Shown here in pieces: positions 13,955 to 19,972 of a DNA stretch of 19,972 nucleotides; the stretch's first letter is position 1, and each line of letters opens with the position of its first letter. The position numbers and the translations under genes are program-made. This DNA is from an uncultured Eubacteriales bacterium. Lineage in GTDB: Bacteria > Bacillota > Clostridia > Oscillospirales > Oscillospiraceae. A model generated the notes under the pieces. That model worked only from the letters and a program-made list of their open reading frames with translations, had not been told where the DNA came from and made no database searches. The stretch is from assembly GCA_900548795.1 (NCBI GenBank), contig URLT01000028.1:1-19972 (forward strand). The letters run 5' to 3'.

Positions 13955-15019
13955 ATGAAAAAGCTGCTTGCGATCCTCTTGGCACTGACGATTTTGTTTA
14001 GCCTTTCCGCCTGCGCCGGCACGCCGGACAGCCCCGCGACCGAAAGCACCGCTCCCGCTTCCTCCGCAGATCCCGCTGCGCACTCCGTTTCCGACGAACC
14101 CATCGCGGACGACTCCGACACACTGATCTGCATCGTCAGCGAATCCGCGCAGGGCGCTCCGTTCTCGCAGCAGACATGGATCGGCTTCGAGATGGTGCAG
14201 GAGGCCTACGGCGCACAGATCAAGTTTGTCGAAGCGCTGGAAGCTTCCGAATATGAGACGCAGCTTCGCGCCATGGCCGACGCTGGCGCAAAGGTCATCT
14301 TCAGCATGTTCGACGCCGTCAACCTTGTCGCTGCGGAGATCGCTCCGGAGTACCCCGACGTTCGCTTCGTCCTGATCGACTGCAACCAGACCTTTGACAT
14401 CGACAATGTGACCTGCATCGTCGTTGACTCTTGGGAGCCCTCCTTCGTTGCGGGCGTGGTCGCCGCGCTGAGCACCGAGACCGGCGTTGTCGGCTGGGTC
14501 GGCTGCCTGGATATCCCCGTCATCAACCGCTTCTATGAAGGCTATGCCGCCGGCATCGACTATGCAAACCAGACCTTCGGCCTGAACATCACCGTCGAGA
14601 AGACCTACGTCGGCGACCCCGCAGACACCGTGAAGGCATACGAGGCGGCAAAGATGCTGCTCAGCAAGGATGCCGACATCATCTATCAGGCTGCCAACGA
14701 GGCCGGTCTGGGCGTCATTCAGGCCTGCGCCGACAACGGCGTTCGCTGCATCGGCGTTGACAAGTGGCAGGGAGACGTGAACGACTGCGTGTTCTGGTCT
14801 GCCGTGATCTGCATCGAGCAGGGCGTTTACAACACCTACGAGGCCTATCATAACGGCACGCTCACGGGCGGAAGCATCAACTACGGCATCGGAAACGATT
14901 TCCCGATCTATGCCGACGTTGACTATGAGAAGCTGCCCGACAACGTCAAGACCGCTGTTGACGACGTCATCAAGGGCGTCAAGGACGGCACGCTCGACGT
15001 TTACTCCTACGGCAACTGA
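13955..15019 (+). CDS. BMP/PnrA-family nucleoside-binding lipoprotein (ABC transporter)
   Basis: A 354-residue substrate-binding lipoprotein. AAGGAG precedes the ATG at 13955. The signal ends in lipobox LSAC (Cys20), followed by a low-complexity Ser/Thr/Ala/Pro tether to about residue 50. The binding domain has Med/PnrA-family features: an ESAQGAPFSQQTWIGFEMVQ segment, an ANEAGLGVIQACADNGVRCIGVD block (about 250-270) and a GSINYGIGNDF strand. Characterised relatives (PnrA, TmpC, BmpA, B. subtilis YufN/NupN) bind purine or other nucleosides. It supplies ligand to the ATPase and permeases encoded next, after a stem-loop-rich 233-base gap. Confidence 0.88.
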   Translation: MKKLLAILLALTILFSLSACAGTPDSPATESTAPASSADPAAHSVSDEPIADDSDTLICIVSESAQGAPFSQQTWIGFEMVQEAYGAQIKFVEALEASEYETQLRAMADAGAKVIFSMFDAVNLVAAEIAPEYPDVRFVLIDCNQTFDIDNVTCIVVDSWEPSFVAGVVAALSTETGVVGWVGCLDIPVINRFYEGYAAGIDYANQTFGLNITVEKTYVGDPADTVKAYEAAKMLLSKDADIIYQAANEAGLGVIQACADNGVRCIGVDKWQGDVNDCVFWSAVICIEQGVYNTYEAYHNGTLTGGSINYGIGNDFPIYADVDYEKLPDNVKTAVDDVIKGVKDGTLDVYSYGN

Positions 15020-15058
15020 TCCGAATCGTTGCTGAAACGAGTTCATAGCTCTCATACT

Positions 15059-15089
15059 GCTTCTTGATTCAAATATTGAATCAAGAAGC
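15059..15089. repeat. Palindromic repeat, family 2 copy B (decayed)
   Basis: A 14-bp stem (GCTTCTTGATTCAA and its complement around ATA). The central 27 bases (15061-15087) are identical to the centre of the 9535 palindrome. The left flank (AGCTCTCATAC) still resembles that copy's ACCTCTGATAC, while the right outer arm is lost. Confidence 0.6.
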
Positions 15090-15091
15090 CC

Positions 15092-15180
15092 GTGTGCTAC
15101 GCACACTCGCATCGTGCTGACACGCGCTGCACAGAATTATGATCCGTCTTTCCCGGCAGAGGCTTCGGCATCTGTCGGGA
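15092..15180 (+). other. Stem-loops between binding-protein and ATPase genes
   Basis: GTGTGC (15092-15097) pairs with GCACAC (15101-15106). TCCCGGCAGA (15151-15160) pairs with TCTGTCGGGA (15171-15180). With the repeat at 15059 and the terminator at 15192 they fill the intercistronic gap; such structures often stabilise the abundant binding-protein mRNA. Confidence 0.5.
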
Positions 15181-15191
15181 GCTCGGAAAAT

Positions 15192-15231
15192 ATCTGAAAG
15201 GCGTATTTTGCGACGCTTTTCAGATGTTTTT
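15192..15231 (+). terminator. Intrinsic terminator/attenuator before the ATPase gene
   Basis: ATCTGAAAGGCGT (15192-15204) pairs with ACGCTTTTCAGAT (15213-15225) with one G-T pair, followed by GTTTTTT. It would end most transcripts after the binding-protein gene and let a fraction continue into the transporter genes. Confidence 0.7.
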
Positions 15232-15252
15232 TGAAACGGAAAGGAGGATATT

Positions 15253-16767
15253 ATGGAGAATTATCTCGAGCTTCGGAAAATATCCAAGTATTTTGGGAAT
15301 TTTGCGGCGAATGACTCCGTCGACCTCAAGGTCGCAAAGGGCAGCATTCATGCGATCATCGGAGAAAACGGCGCAGGCAAAAGCACGCTGATGAACGTTT
15401 TGTCCGGCATTTACCGCCCGGACGGGGGCGAGATCCTCATTGAGGGCAAGGAGATGCACTTTGCAAATCCGACGGCCGCGGCGCGAACCGGAATCGGCAT
15501 GGTGCACCAGGAGTTCATGCTCTATCCGGAGCTGACGGTTCTGGAAAATATCATCATGGGCTACGAGGTCACCTCCGCGCCCGGCGTGATCAGCCGCAAG
15601 CGCTCCCGGCAGGCCGTGATGGATATTTGCCGCACCTATGATTTCAATGTTCCCTTGGATGAAAAGACGGGAACGCTCCCGGTGGCAATGCTTCAGCAGA
15701 TCGAGATCGTCAAGGTGCTCTACCACGGCGCGGAGATCATCATCTTTGACGAGCCGACATCGGTTTTGACGCCGCAGGGCGTCGAGGGGCTTTTCCGTGC
15801 CTTCCGCGCGCTGACGCAGAAGAACAAGACCATCCTGTTCATTACGCACAAGCTGCAGGAGGTGCTTGCCGTCGCGGATGCCATCACCGTCATGAAGGAC
15901 GGCCACGTGACGGCGCACACGACGCCGAAGGAGGCCTCCGAGAAGACGCTGGCGCGCTTGATGGTCGGACGCGACGTGCTGCTCGGCGCCGTCAAGCTGC
16001 CGAAAACACCCGGAGAAGACACGCTCGTCGTCAAGGATCTGACCGTTCGCTCCGAGACCGGTCAGGAGCGGGTGAAGAACGTCAGCTTCCGCGTCCGAGC
16101 CGGAGAGATCGTCGGCATTGCCGGCATCGCAGGCTCCGGCGAAAATGAGCTGATCTCCGCTCTGTTCGGCCTGACGCCGATCGCGGGCGGAAGCGTGCAG
16201 CTCGGCGGCAAGGAGATCAGCCGCTGCTCGGTTCGCGAGCGCCGCCGCCTCGGCATCGGCTATGTTCCGCAGGATCGAAACGCCGAGGGCAGCGAGCGCA
16301 GCGCAGCGCTCTGGGAGAACTGCATGATGGGCTACCACGTTGCCCACGGCCCGCGGCACAAGGTGCTGATCGATCATAAGCAGATCTACGGCTTCACGCA
16401 GAGCGTGATCGAGGGCTACGCCGTCAAGGCCGGAAGCATGTTTGCCAACGCCGGCTCTCTGAGCGGCGGTAACGTGCAGAAGCTCATCGTCGGCAGGGAA
16501 TTTTCCCAGAACGACCGGCTGCTCATAATCGAGGATCCGACGCGCGGCATCGACATCGGCGCGATCGAATTTATTTGGAAAAAGATCGAGGAAATGGCAG
16601 CCTCGGGCGTCGCGATCCTGATGGTCAGCCATGAGCTGAACGAGGTCATGGAGGTCTCCGACCGCATCCTCGTCATGAACGACGGCAGACTGTACGACGG
16701 CGGTCTGCACGGGGAAAAGACCGAGGAGCAAATCGGTATGCTGATGATGGGAGGGCAGAACGCGTGA
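15253..16767 (+). CDS. Nucleoside ABC transporter ATP-binding protein (RbsA/NupO-type, two ATPase domains)
   Basis: A 504-residue cytoplasmic protein with two fused ABC ATPase domains, the form used by BMP-type nucleoside and by sugar importers. AAGGAGG lies 5 bases before the ATG. First domain: Walker A GENGAGKST (37-45), signature region LPVAMLQQ (about 142) and Walker B IIIFDEPT (about 163-170). Second domain: a degenerate Walker A GIAGSGENEL (about 289-298), signature LSGGNVQK (about 403) and Walker B LLIIEDPTRGID. Asymmetry with a non-canonical second P-loop is normal in this family. The stop overlaps the GTG of the permease gene by 4 bases. Confidence 0.92.
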   Translation: MENYLELRKISKYFGNFAANDSVDLKVAKGSIHAIIGENGAGKSTLMNVLSGIYRPDGGEILIEGKEMHFANPTAAARTGIGMVHQEFMLYPELTVLENIIMGYEVTSAPGVISRKRSRQAVMDICRTYDFNVPLDEKTGTLPVAMLQQIEIVKVLYHGAEIIIFDEPTSVLTPQGVEGLFRAFRALTQKNKTILFITHKLQEVLAVADAITVMKDGHVTAHTTPKEASEKTLARLMVGRDVLLGAVKLPKTPGEDTLVVKDLTVRSETGQERVKNVSFRVRAGEIVGIAGIAGSGENELISALFGLTPIAGGSVQLGGKEISRCSVRERRRLGIGYVPQDRNAEGSERSAALWENCMMGYHVAHGPRHKVLIDHKQIYGFTQSVIEGYAVKAGSMFANAGSLSGGNVQKLIVGREFSQNDRLLIIEDPTRGIDIGAIEFIWKKIEEMAASGVAILMVSHELNEVMEVSDRILVMNDGRLYDGGLHGEKTEEQIGMLMMGGQNA

Positions 16768-17828
16768 AAAAGAACTTACGTTCCGGCAGCAGTGCGGTCT
16801 ACGACCTGCTGAAGTACATTCTGGCGCTGCTCGCGGTGCTCCTGCTTGGCGTCCTCCTGATCGGCCTGCAGGGACAGAGCGTTTCGGACGCGGGCAAGGC
16901 GATGGTGTTCGGCGCCTTCGGGAATCTGAGCCGCTTGGGCAATACCATTCGCTGGGTCACGCCCTGCCTGCTCACCGGCATTTCGGCGACCGTCGCCTTC
17001 CGCTCGGGCATCTGGAACATGGGCGTCGGCGGGCAGCTCTATATGGGCGCCTTTGCCGCCACCTGCGCGGCGCTCTATCTGCCGATGTATCCGGTCATCG
17101 GGCCTGTTCTCTGCCTGCTTGCCGGCTGTCTGGCCGGCATGGTGTGGGCAATGATCCCGGCTCTTCTCAAGCGCTTCCTCAATGTCAGCGAGATGATCAC
17201 CACGCTGATGCTCAACTATATCGCAACGTTACTCACGACCTATTTTATCAAGCTGCTCAACGGCATCAGCGCGAATAACAACTCCAAGGCGCTTTCCACC
17301 GCGCTGATCCCCGACCATGCGCGACTGACCAATCTGGTTCCCAAGACCAACGCCAGCACCGGCATTTTCATTGCCATCGCGCTCGTTGCGCTGATGTATT
17401 TTGTGTATCGCTATACCGTCTCCGGCTATGAGATGCGAATGGTCGGCGCAAACGCCCGCTTCGCGCGCGCCGGAGGCATCCGGGTCAACCGGGTCTATCT
17501 GGTCACGTTCCTGATGTCCGGCCTGCTGGCCGGCCTCGCCGGCGGCATCGAGATCCTCGGCGTTTACGGAAAGTTTACGGCGGATTTCGCCAGCAACATC
17601 GGCTGGGACGGCATCATGATCGCAACGATCGCAATGTATCATCCGCTTGCGACCGGCGTCGTCGGCGTGCTTTGGGGCGCGCTGAAATCCGGCTCGCTGT
17701 ATATGGAAGCCATGACGGACACCAACCGCCTGACCGTTGAGGTGCTTCTGGCATTCTTCGTCCTGTTCGTTACCGTTGATTATCGCAAGCTGCTGAGCAG
17801 ACGCAGCCGTCCGCAGAAAGGAGCGTGA
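16764..17828 (+). CDS. Nucleoside ABC transporter permease 1 (NupP/YufP-like)
   Basis: A 354-residue integral membrane protein of the RbsC-like permease family (BPD_transp_2). It starts at GTG 16764, overlapping the ATPase stop (GTGA), with GGGAGGG upstream. Hydrophobic helices run through most of its length; the family pattern is seen in RWVTPCLLTGISATVAFRSG, NMGVGGQLYMGA (about 86) and the coupling-helix region ARFARAGGIRVNRVYLVTFLMSG. It pairs with the next permease as a heterodimer. Confidence 0.92.
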   Translation: MKKNLRSGSSAVYDLLKYILALLAVLLLGVLLIGLQGQSVSDAGKAMVFGAFGNLSRLGNTIRWVTPCLLTGISATVAFRSGIWNMGVGGQLYMGAFAATCAALYLPMYPVIGPVLCLLAGCLAGMVWAMIPALLKRFLNVSEMITTLMLNYIATLLTTYFIKLLNGISANNNSKALSTALIPDHARLTNLVPKTNASTGIFIAIALVALMYFVYRYTVSGYEMRMVGANARFARAGGIRVNRVYLVTFLMSGLLAGLAGGIEILGVYGKFTADFASNIGWDGIMIATIAMYHPLATGVVGVLWGALKSGSLYMEAMTDTNRLTVEVLLAFFVLFVTVDYRKLLSRRSRPQKGA

Positions 17829-17832
17829 GCCC

Positions 17833-18768
17833 ATGCTGGATTTTCTGTATGATTCCACCACACTGTCCTCCGCGTTACGCTTGGCGATCCCTCTGATCTT
17901 CGCCGCGATCGGCGGATGCTTCTGCGACCGCGCCGGTGTGTTCAACATTGCGCTGGAGTGCTTCATGCTCTGCGCGGCGTTCTTCGCGGCGCTCGGCACC
18001 TATCTGACCGTGAATCCCTATGTCGGCGTGCTGTGCGGCATTGCCGCGGGACTGGTCTGCGCGGCGCTGTTCGGCGTGTTCGTTTTCCACCTCGGCTCAA
18101 GCGGCATCGTCGTCTCCATCGCGATGAACCTCAGCGCGTGGGGTCTGACAACGCTGCTGATGCTCTCCTTCTTCGGAATGCGCGGCTCCTTCATCAGCAA
18201 CCGTCTGGTCAGCCTGCCCGTGATCCGTATGAGCTTCTTGGAGAAGATCCCGTATATCGGCAAGATCTTCGGCAACCAGAACCTTCTGGTTTATCTGGGG
18301 CTGGTCATGATCTTCGTGATGTGGTTCGTCATGTATAAGACGACCTTCGGTCTGCGGCTTCGCGGCGTCGGCATGAATCCGACTGCCTCGCAGGCGACCG
18401 GAATCAGCACGCTGAAGTATCGCTGGATCGCCACGCTCATCACCGGCGCCTTCTGCGGCGTGGGCGGCGCGGTTCTCCCGATCGGCGGCACCTCCATTTT
18501 CTCGGAAAACATGACGGCCGGCCGCGGCTTCCTCGCCGTTGCAGCGCTGCTCGTTGCAAAGGGCAATCCGCTCAGCGCAGGACTCTTCTGCCTGCTGTTT
18601 GCCTACACCGACGCGGCCTCGCTTCGCCTTCAGAACCTCGGGATCCCCTCGCAGCTCGTGGAAACGCTGCCGTATCTGACAACGATCCTTGTGCTCGTGA
18701 TCGCCGGTGTTCGCGTGACGCTTTCCAAGCGCCGCCAGCACGTTCTGAAAAGAGAGGCTGAAGCATAA
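17833..18768 (+). CDS. Nucleoside ABC transporter permease 2 (NupQ/YufQ-like)
   Basis: A 311-residue integral membrane protein, the shorter partner permease of BMP-type nucleoside importers. The start at 17833 lies 4 bases after the previous stop, with GGAG about 10 bases upstream. Family features: AIPLIFAAIGGCFCDRAGV, FNIALECFML (about 36), GLRLRGVGMNPTASQATGIS (about 173) as the ATPase-coupling region, and FCGVGGAVLPIGG. It closes the transporter operon. Confidence 0.92.
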   Translation: MLDFLYDSTTLSSALRLAIPLIFAAIGGCFCDRAGVFNIALECFMLCAAFFAALGTYLTVNPYVGVLCGIAAGLVCAALFGVFVFHLGSSGIVVSIAMNLSAWGLTTLLMLSFFGMRGSFISNRLVSLPVIRMSFLEKIPYIGKIFGNQNLLVYLGLVMIFVMWFVMYKTTFGLRLRGVGMNPTASQATGISTLKYRWIATLITGAFCGVGGAVLPIGGTSIFSENMTAGRGFLAVAALLVAKGNPLSAGLFCLLFAYTDAASLRLQNLGIPSQLVETLPYLTTILVLVIAGVRVTLSKRRQHVLKREAEA

Positions 18769-18867
18769 AGCAGCGCGTAGAGCGCGCGCAAGCCCGCAAG
18801 GCTCGGCCGCTGTTCAAAGCAGGAACGGTTCATAAGCGGCTCCGGCCGAAGCAGGCTTTATATTGAC

Positions 18868-18902
18868 AACGCGGGGGCAGGCTCAGTGCCTGACCCCGCG
18901 TT
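18868..18902 (+). terminator. Probable terminator of the transporter operon
   Basis: AACGCGGGG pairs with CCCCGCGTT, one mismatch, then CAGGC with GCCTG. It is a strong GC stem 100 bases after the last permease, but there is no T-run after it, so a terminator role is tentative. Confidence 0.4.
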
Positions 18903-18919
18903 GGCTATGTGCATAAAGA

Positions 18920-18952
18920 AAAGCCTTGAAAACACTATGTTTTCAAGGCTTT
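18920..18952 (-). terminator. tRNA-Pro terminator
   Basis: A perfect 15-bp stem (AAAGCCTTGAAAACA and its complement around CTA). On the minus strand it follows the tRNA by 13 bases and runs into TTCTTTATG. Confidence 0.75.
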
Positions 18953-18965
18953 CACCATTTTTGGA

Positions 18966-19042
18966 TGGTCCGAGTGACTGGATTCGAACCAGCGGCCTCT
19001 TGAACCCCATTCAAGCGCGATACCAAACTTCGCTACACCCGG
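18966..19042 (-). tRNA. tRNA-Pro (anticodon GGG)
   Basis: Read on the minus strand: acceptor CCGGGTG pairs with CACTCGG (one G-T pair), CCA is encoded, the anticodon stem is CTTGA/TCAAG with loop ATGGGGT, and the T loop is GGTTCGAATCC. The anticodon GGG reads CCC/CCU proline codons. Length is 77 nt. Confidence 0.95.
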
Positions 19043-19062
19043 ATATTTCTTTCAGCCCGAAT

Positions 19063-19091
19063 ACTATAACACAGTTTTGTGCTTTTTTCAA
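19063..19091 (-). promoter_or_regulatory. tRNA-Pro promoter
   Basis: On the minus strand, TTGAAA (19091-19086), a 17-base spacer and TATAGT (19068-19063), 20 bases before the mature tRNA. Confidence 0.75.
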
Positions 19092-19154
19092 GCCCTATTT
19101 TTCGTTTTTTACAAAAACATTAAAAAAACAGCCGGAATCACCGGTTTGACGACC

Positions 19155-19272
19155 CAAAAGCGCCGGGCGGGGCGCGAAACGTCGGGCAAGCCACGGGCAT
19201 GAGCTTTTTTGCGCGAGCCCCCCAAAATGCGCCAATGCCGGCGTGCGACCCTTGTGCATGCCTCCGGCTGCC
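19155..19272 (+). repeat. Diverged GC-rich intergenic repeat, family 3 copy B
   Basis: Contains, in order, CAAAAGCGCCG (19155), GGCAAGCCACGG (19185), CAAAATGC (19223), GCCGGCGTG (19237), TTGTGCA (19252) and CCGGCTGCC (19264), the blocks also found in the same order on the minus strand at 9946-9843. It carries an extra 21 or so bases around 19197-19222. The 19092-19321 stretch otherwise holds no gene that I can support. Confidence 0.5.
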
Positions 19273-19321
19273 TCGCCGGCAAGAGAAAGATGACGCGCCT
19301 TTGGTTTTGCGCTTTTGCAAA

Positions 19322-19365
19322 GAAAAAGCCGCCGCGCCGCATGGCGCCAAACGGCGGCCGGCGGC
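19322..19365 (-). terminator. rnpB terminator
   Basis: On the minus strand, GCCGCCG arms (19352-19365 against 19328-19334) form a very GC-rich stem with inner pairing, followed by TTTTTCTTT. It begins about 44 bases after the RNase P RNA 3' end. Confidence 0.75.
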
Positions 19366-19408
19366 GCGAGGCGGACAAAATGCGCAAGGGCGCATAGAAT
19401 TCGGCGAA

Positions 19409-19765
19409 GCGACTGGAACTATAAGCCGGGTTCTGTAATCGACAGCCATCTATCTAGGCGACGGCCGGCAAAGCCGACCCTGTGTCGCTCCAGCCACCTC
19501 CTCGGAGACGGTCGGGCCAACCTAAGTCTCCTCCACGGTGTTGCTCCGGATAGAGTTTACAGCGCCGCAATGTTCCCATGCGGCGGGTGAGCTCTTACCT
19601 CGCCTTTCCACCCTTACCCTGCGAAAGCAGGGCGGTATATCTCTGTTGCACTTTTCCTGAAGTCGCCTTCGGCGGGCGTTACCCGTTATCCTTGCCCTAT
19701 GGAGCCCGGACTTTCCTCACGGCGGCCCCTTTCGAAGCCGTCGCGCGGCTGTCCGTTCCAGTCGC
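19409..19765 (-). ncRNA. rnpB: RNase P RNA, class A
   Basis: Catalytic RNA of RNase P, which matures tRNA 5' ends. On the minus strand the 5' end GCGACTGGAAC (from 19765) pairs with GTTCCAGTCGC at the 3' end (to 19409), forming helix P1. Conserved blocks seen: GAGGAAAGTCCGGGCTCC near the 5' end, AGGGTGGAAAGGCGAGGTAAGAG in the middle written here in part as GGTGGAAAGGC, and ACAGAACCCGGCTTA near the 3' end. Length is about 357 nt. The architecture reads as class A, consistent with Clostridia and not Bacilli. Confidence 0.95.
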
Positions 19766-19772
19766 AAGAAAT

Positions 19773-19801
19773 ATTGTACCCGCTTTTGCCGGGCTTGTCA
19801 A
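19773..19801 (-). promoter_or_regulatory. rnpB promoter
   Basis: On the minus strand, consensus TTGACA (19801-19796), a 17-base spacer and TACAAT (19778-19773). The predicted start, 7 bases downstream, coincides with the first base of the P1 helix at 19765. Confidence 0.88.
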
Positions 19802-19842
19802 GGTCTGCTCCCGCAATTTGCGTGAACTCAGCGCAAAATGGA

Positions 19843-19871
19843 TTGCAAATTTTGCGCAAATGGAGTATAAT
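19843..19871 (+). promoter_or_regulatory. Promoter leading into repeat copy 3
   Basis: TTGCAA (19843-19848), a 17-base spacer and a perfect TATAAT (19866-19871), divergent from rnpB. A 9-bp inverted repeat (GCGCAAAAT at 19831-19839, ATTTTGCGC at 19849-19857) surrounds the -35 and could be an operator. The transcript would start near 19878, just before the repeat element. Confidence 0.6.
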
Positions 19872-19884
19872 GAAAACAAATTCT

Positions 19885-19972
19885 TAAGGAACATCTAAGG
19901 AACCTCTGAATCAATCGGCTGCGGCGCTCAGCGGGTCTTTTGCCCCAACTTATCGGTTTGAAAATCTTGAAA
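19885..19972. repeat. Inverted-repeat (MITE-like) element, copy 3, cut by the window edge
   Basis: From 19896 the sequence matches the long form at 1221 with about three differences over its 76 or so visible bases, including GAAAATCTTGAAA of the nested inverted repeat. An extra partial end lies just before it: TAAGGAACATC (19885-19895) then TAAGGAACCTC (19896-19906). The right half is outside the window. Confidence 0.75.

Noticed and set aside
16120..16150. Degenerate P-loop in the second half of the ATPase as a defect
   Set aside because: Non-canonical second Walker A motifs are usual in RbsA/NupO-type double ATPases.
19199..19438. Possible small protein before rnpB
   Set aside because: It runs through the rnpB terminator and into rnpB and has no ribosome site.
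1..19972. CRISPR arrays, prophage or integrase-bearing islands at the tRNA genes
   Set aside because: No regularly spaced repeats, integrase, phage genes or duplicated tRNA 3' ends are visible.

Overview
The window looks like chromosomal DNA from a GC-rich, Gram-positive anaerobe of the class Clostridia, probably Oscillospirales/Ruminococcaceae-like. Evidence: AAGGAGG-type ribosome binding sites, consensus sigma-A promoters with 17-bp spacers, lipobox lipoproteins, a YitT-family protein, an MBOAT/DHHW acetylation pair, and an RNase P RNA that reads as the class A type (Bacilli have class B). No rRNA, CRISPR array, phage or complete transposon is visible. The genus assignment is inference.

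Left part (1-5180): the 3' portion of a membrane-anchored HtrA/PDZ protein whose protease triad is eroded, then a promoter running directly into a 165-bp inverted-repeat element. Next is an AT-rich gene for a secreted protein of unknown function, then an MBOAT O-acyltransferase interrupted by a frameshift and its DHHW/AlgX-like partner. The last two are a recognisable cell-surface polysaccharide O-acetylation pair.

Middle (5185-9775): a strong promoter with a palindrome over its -10 drives a tight three-gene unit: a topoisomerase IV/gyrase A-type subunit, a YitT/DUF2179 membrane protein, and a transglutaminase-fold lipoprotein whose catalytic Cys appears to be Ser. A 63-bp palindrome follows, then tRNA-Gly(GCC) with its own promoter and terminator. 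About 600 bp without a gene follows.

Right-centre (10284-18900): the most coherent system. Two paralogous MtnP-type nucleoside phosphorylases, a LacI-family regulator, a HAD phosphatase, a BMP/PnrA-type nucleoside-binding lipoprotein, an RbsA/NupO-like double ATPase and two permeases together form an apparent purine (deoxy/methylthio) nucleoside uptake and phosphorolysis locus. The two phosphorylases differ at the residue that separates 6-amino from 6-oxo purine recognition in characterised relatives. Matching pseudo-palindromes near the first promoter are candidate LacI-family operators.

Right end (18919-19972): tRNA-Pro(GGG) and rnpB, both on the minus strand with consensus promoters and terminators, then a plus-strand promoter leading into a third copy of the inverted-repeat element, cut by the window edge.

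Three dispersed non-coding repeat families stand out: a TAAGGAA-ended inverted-repeat element (three copies, one internally deleted), a related short palindrome (two copies), and a diverged GC-rich repeat in the gene-free regions beside the structural RNA genes.
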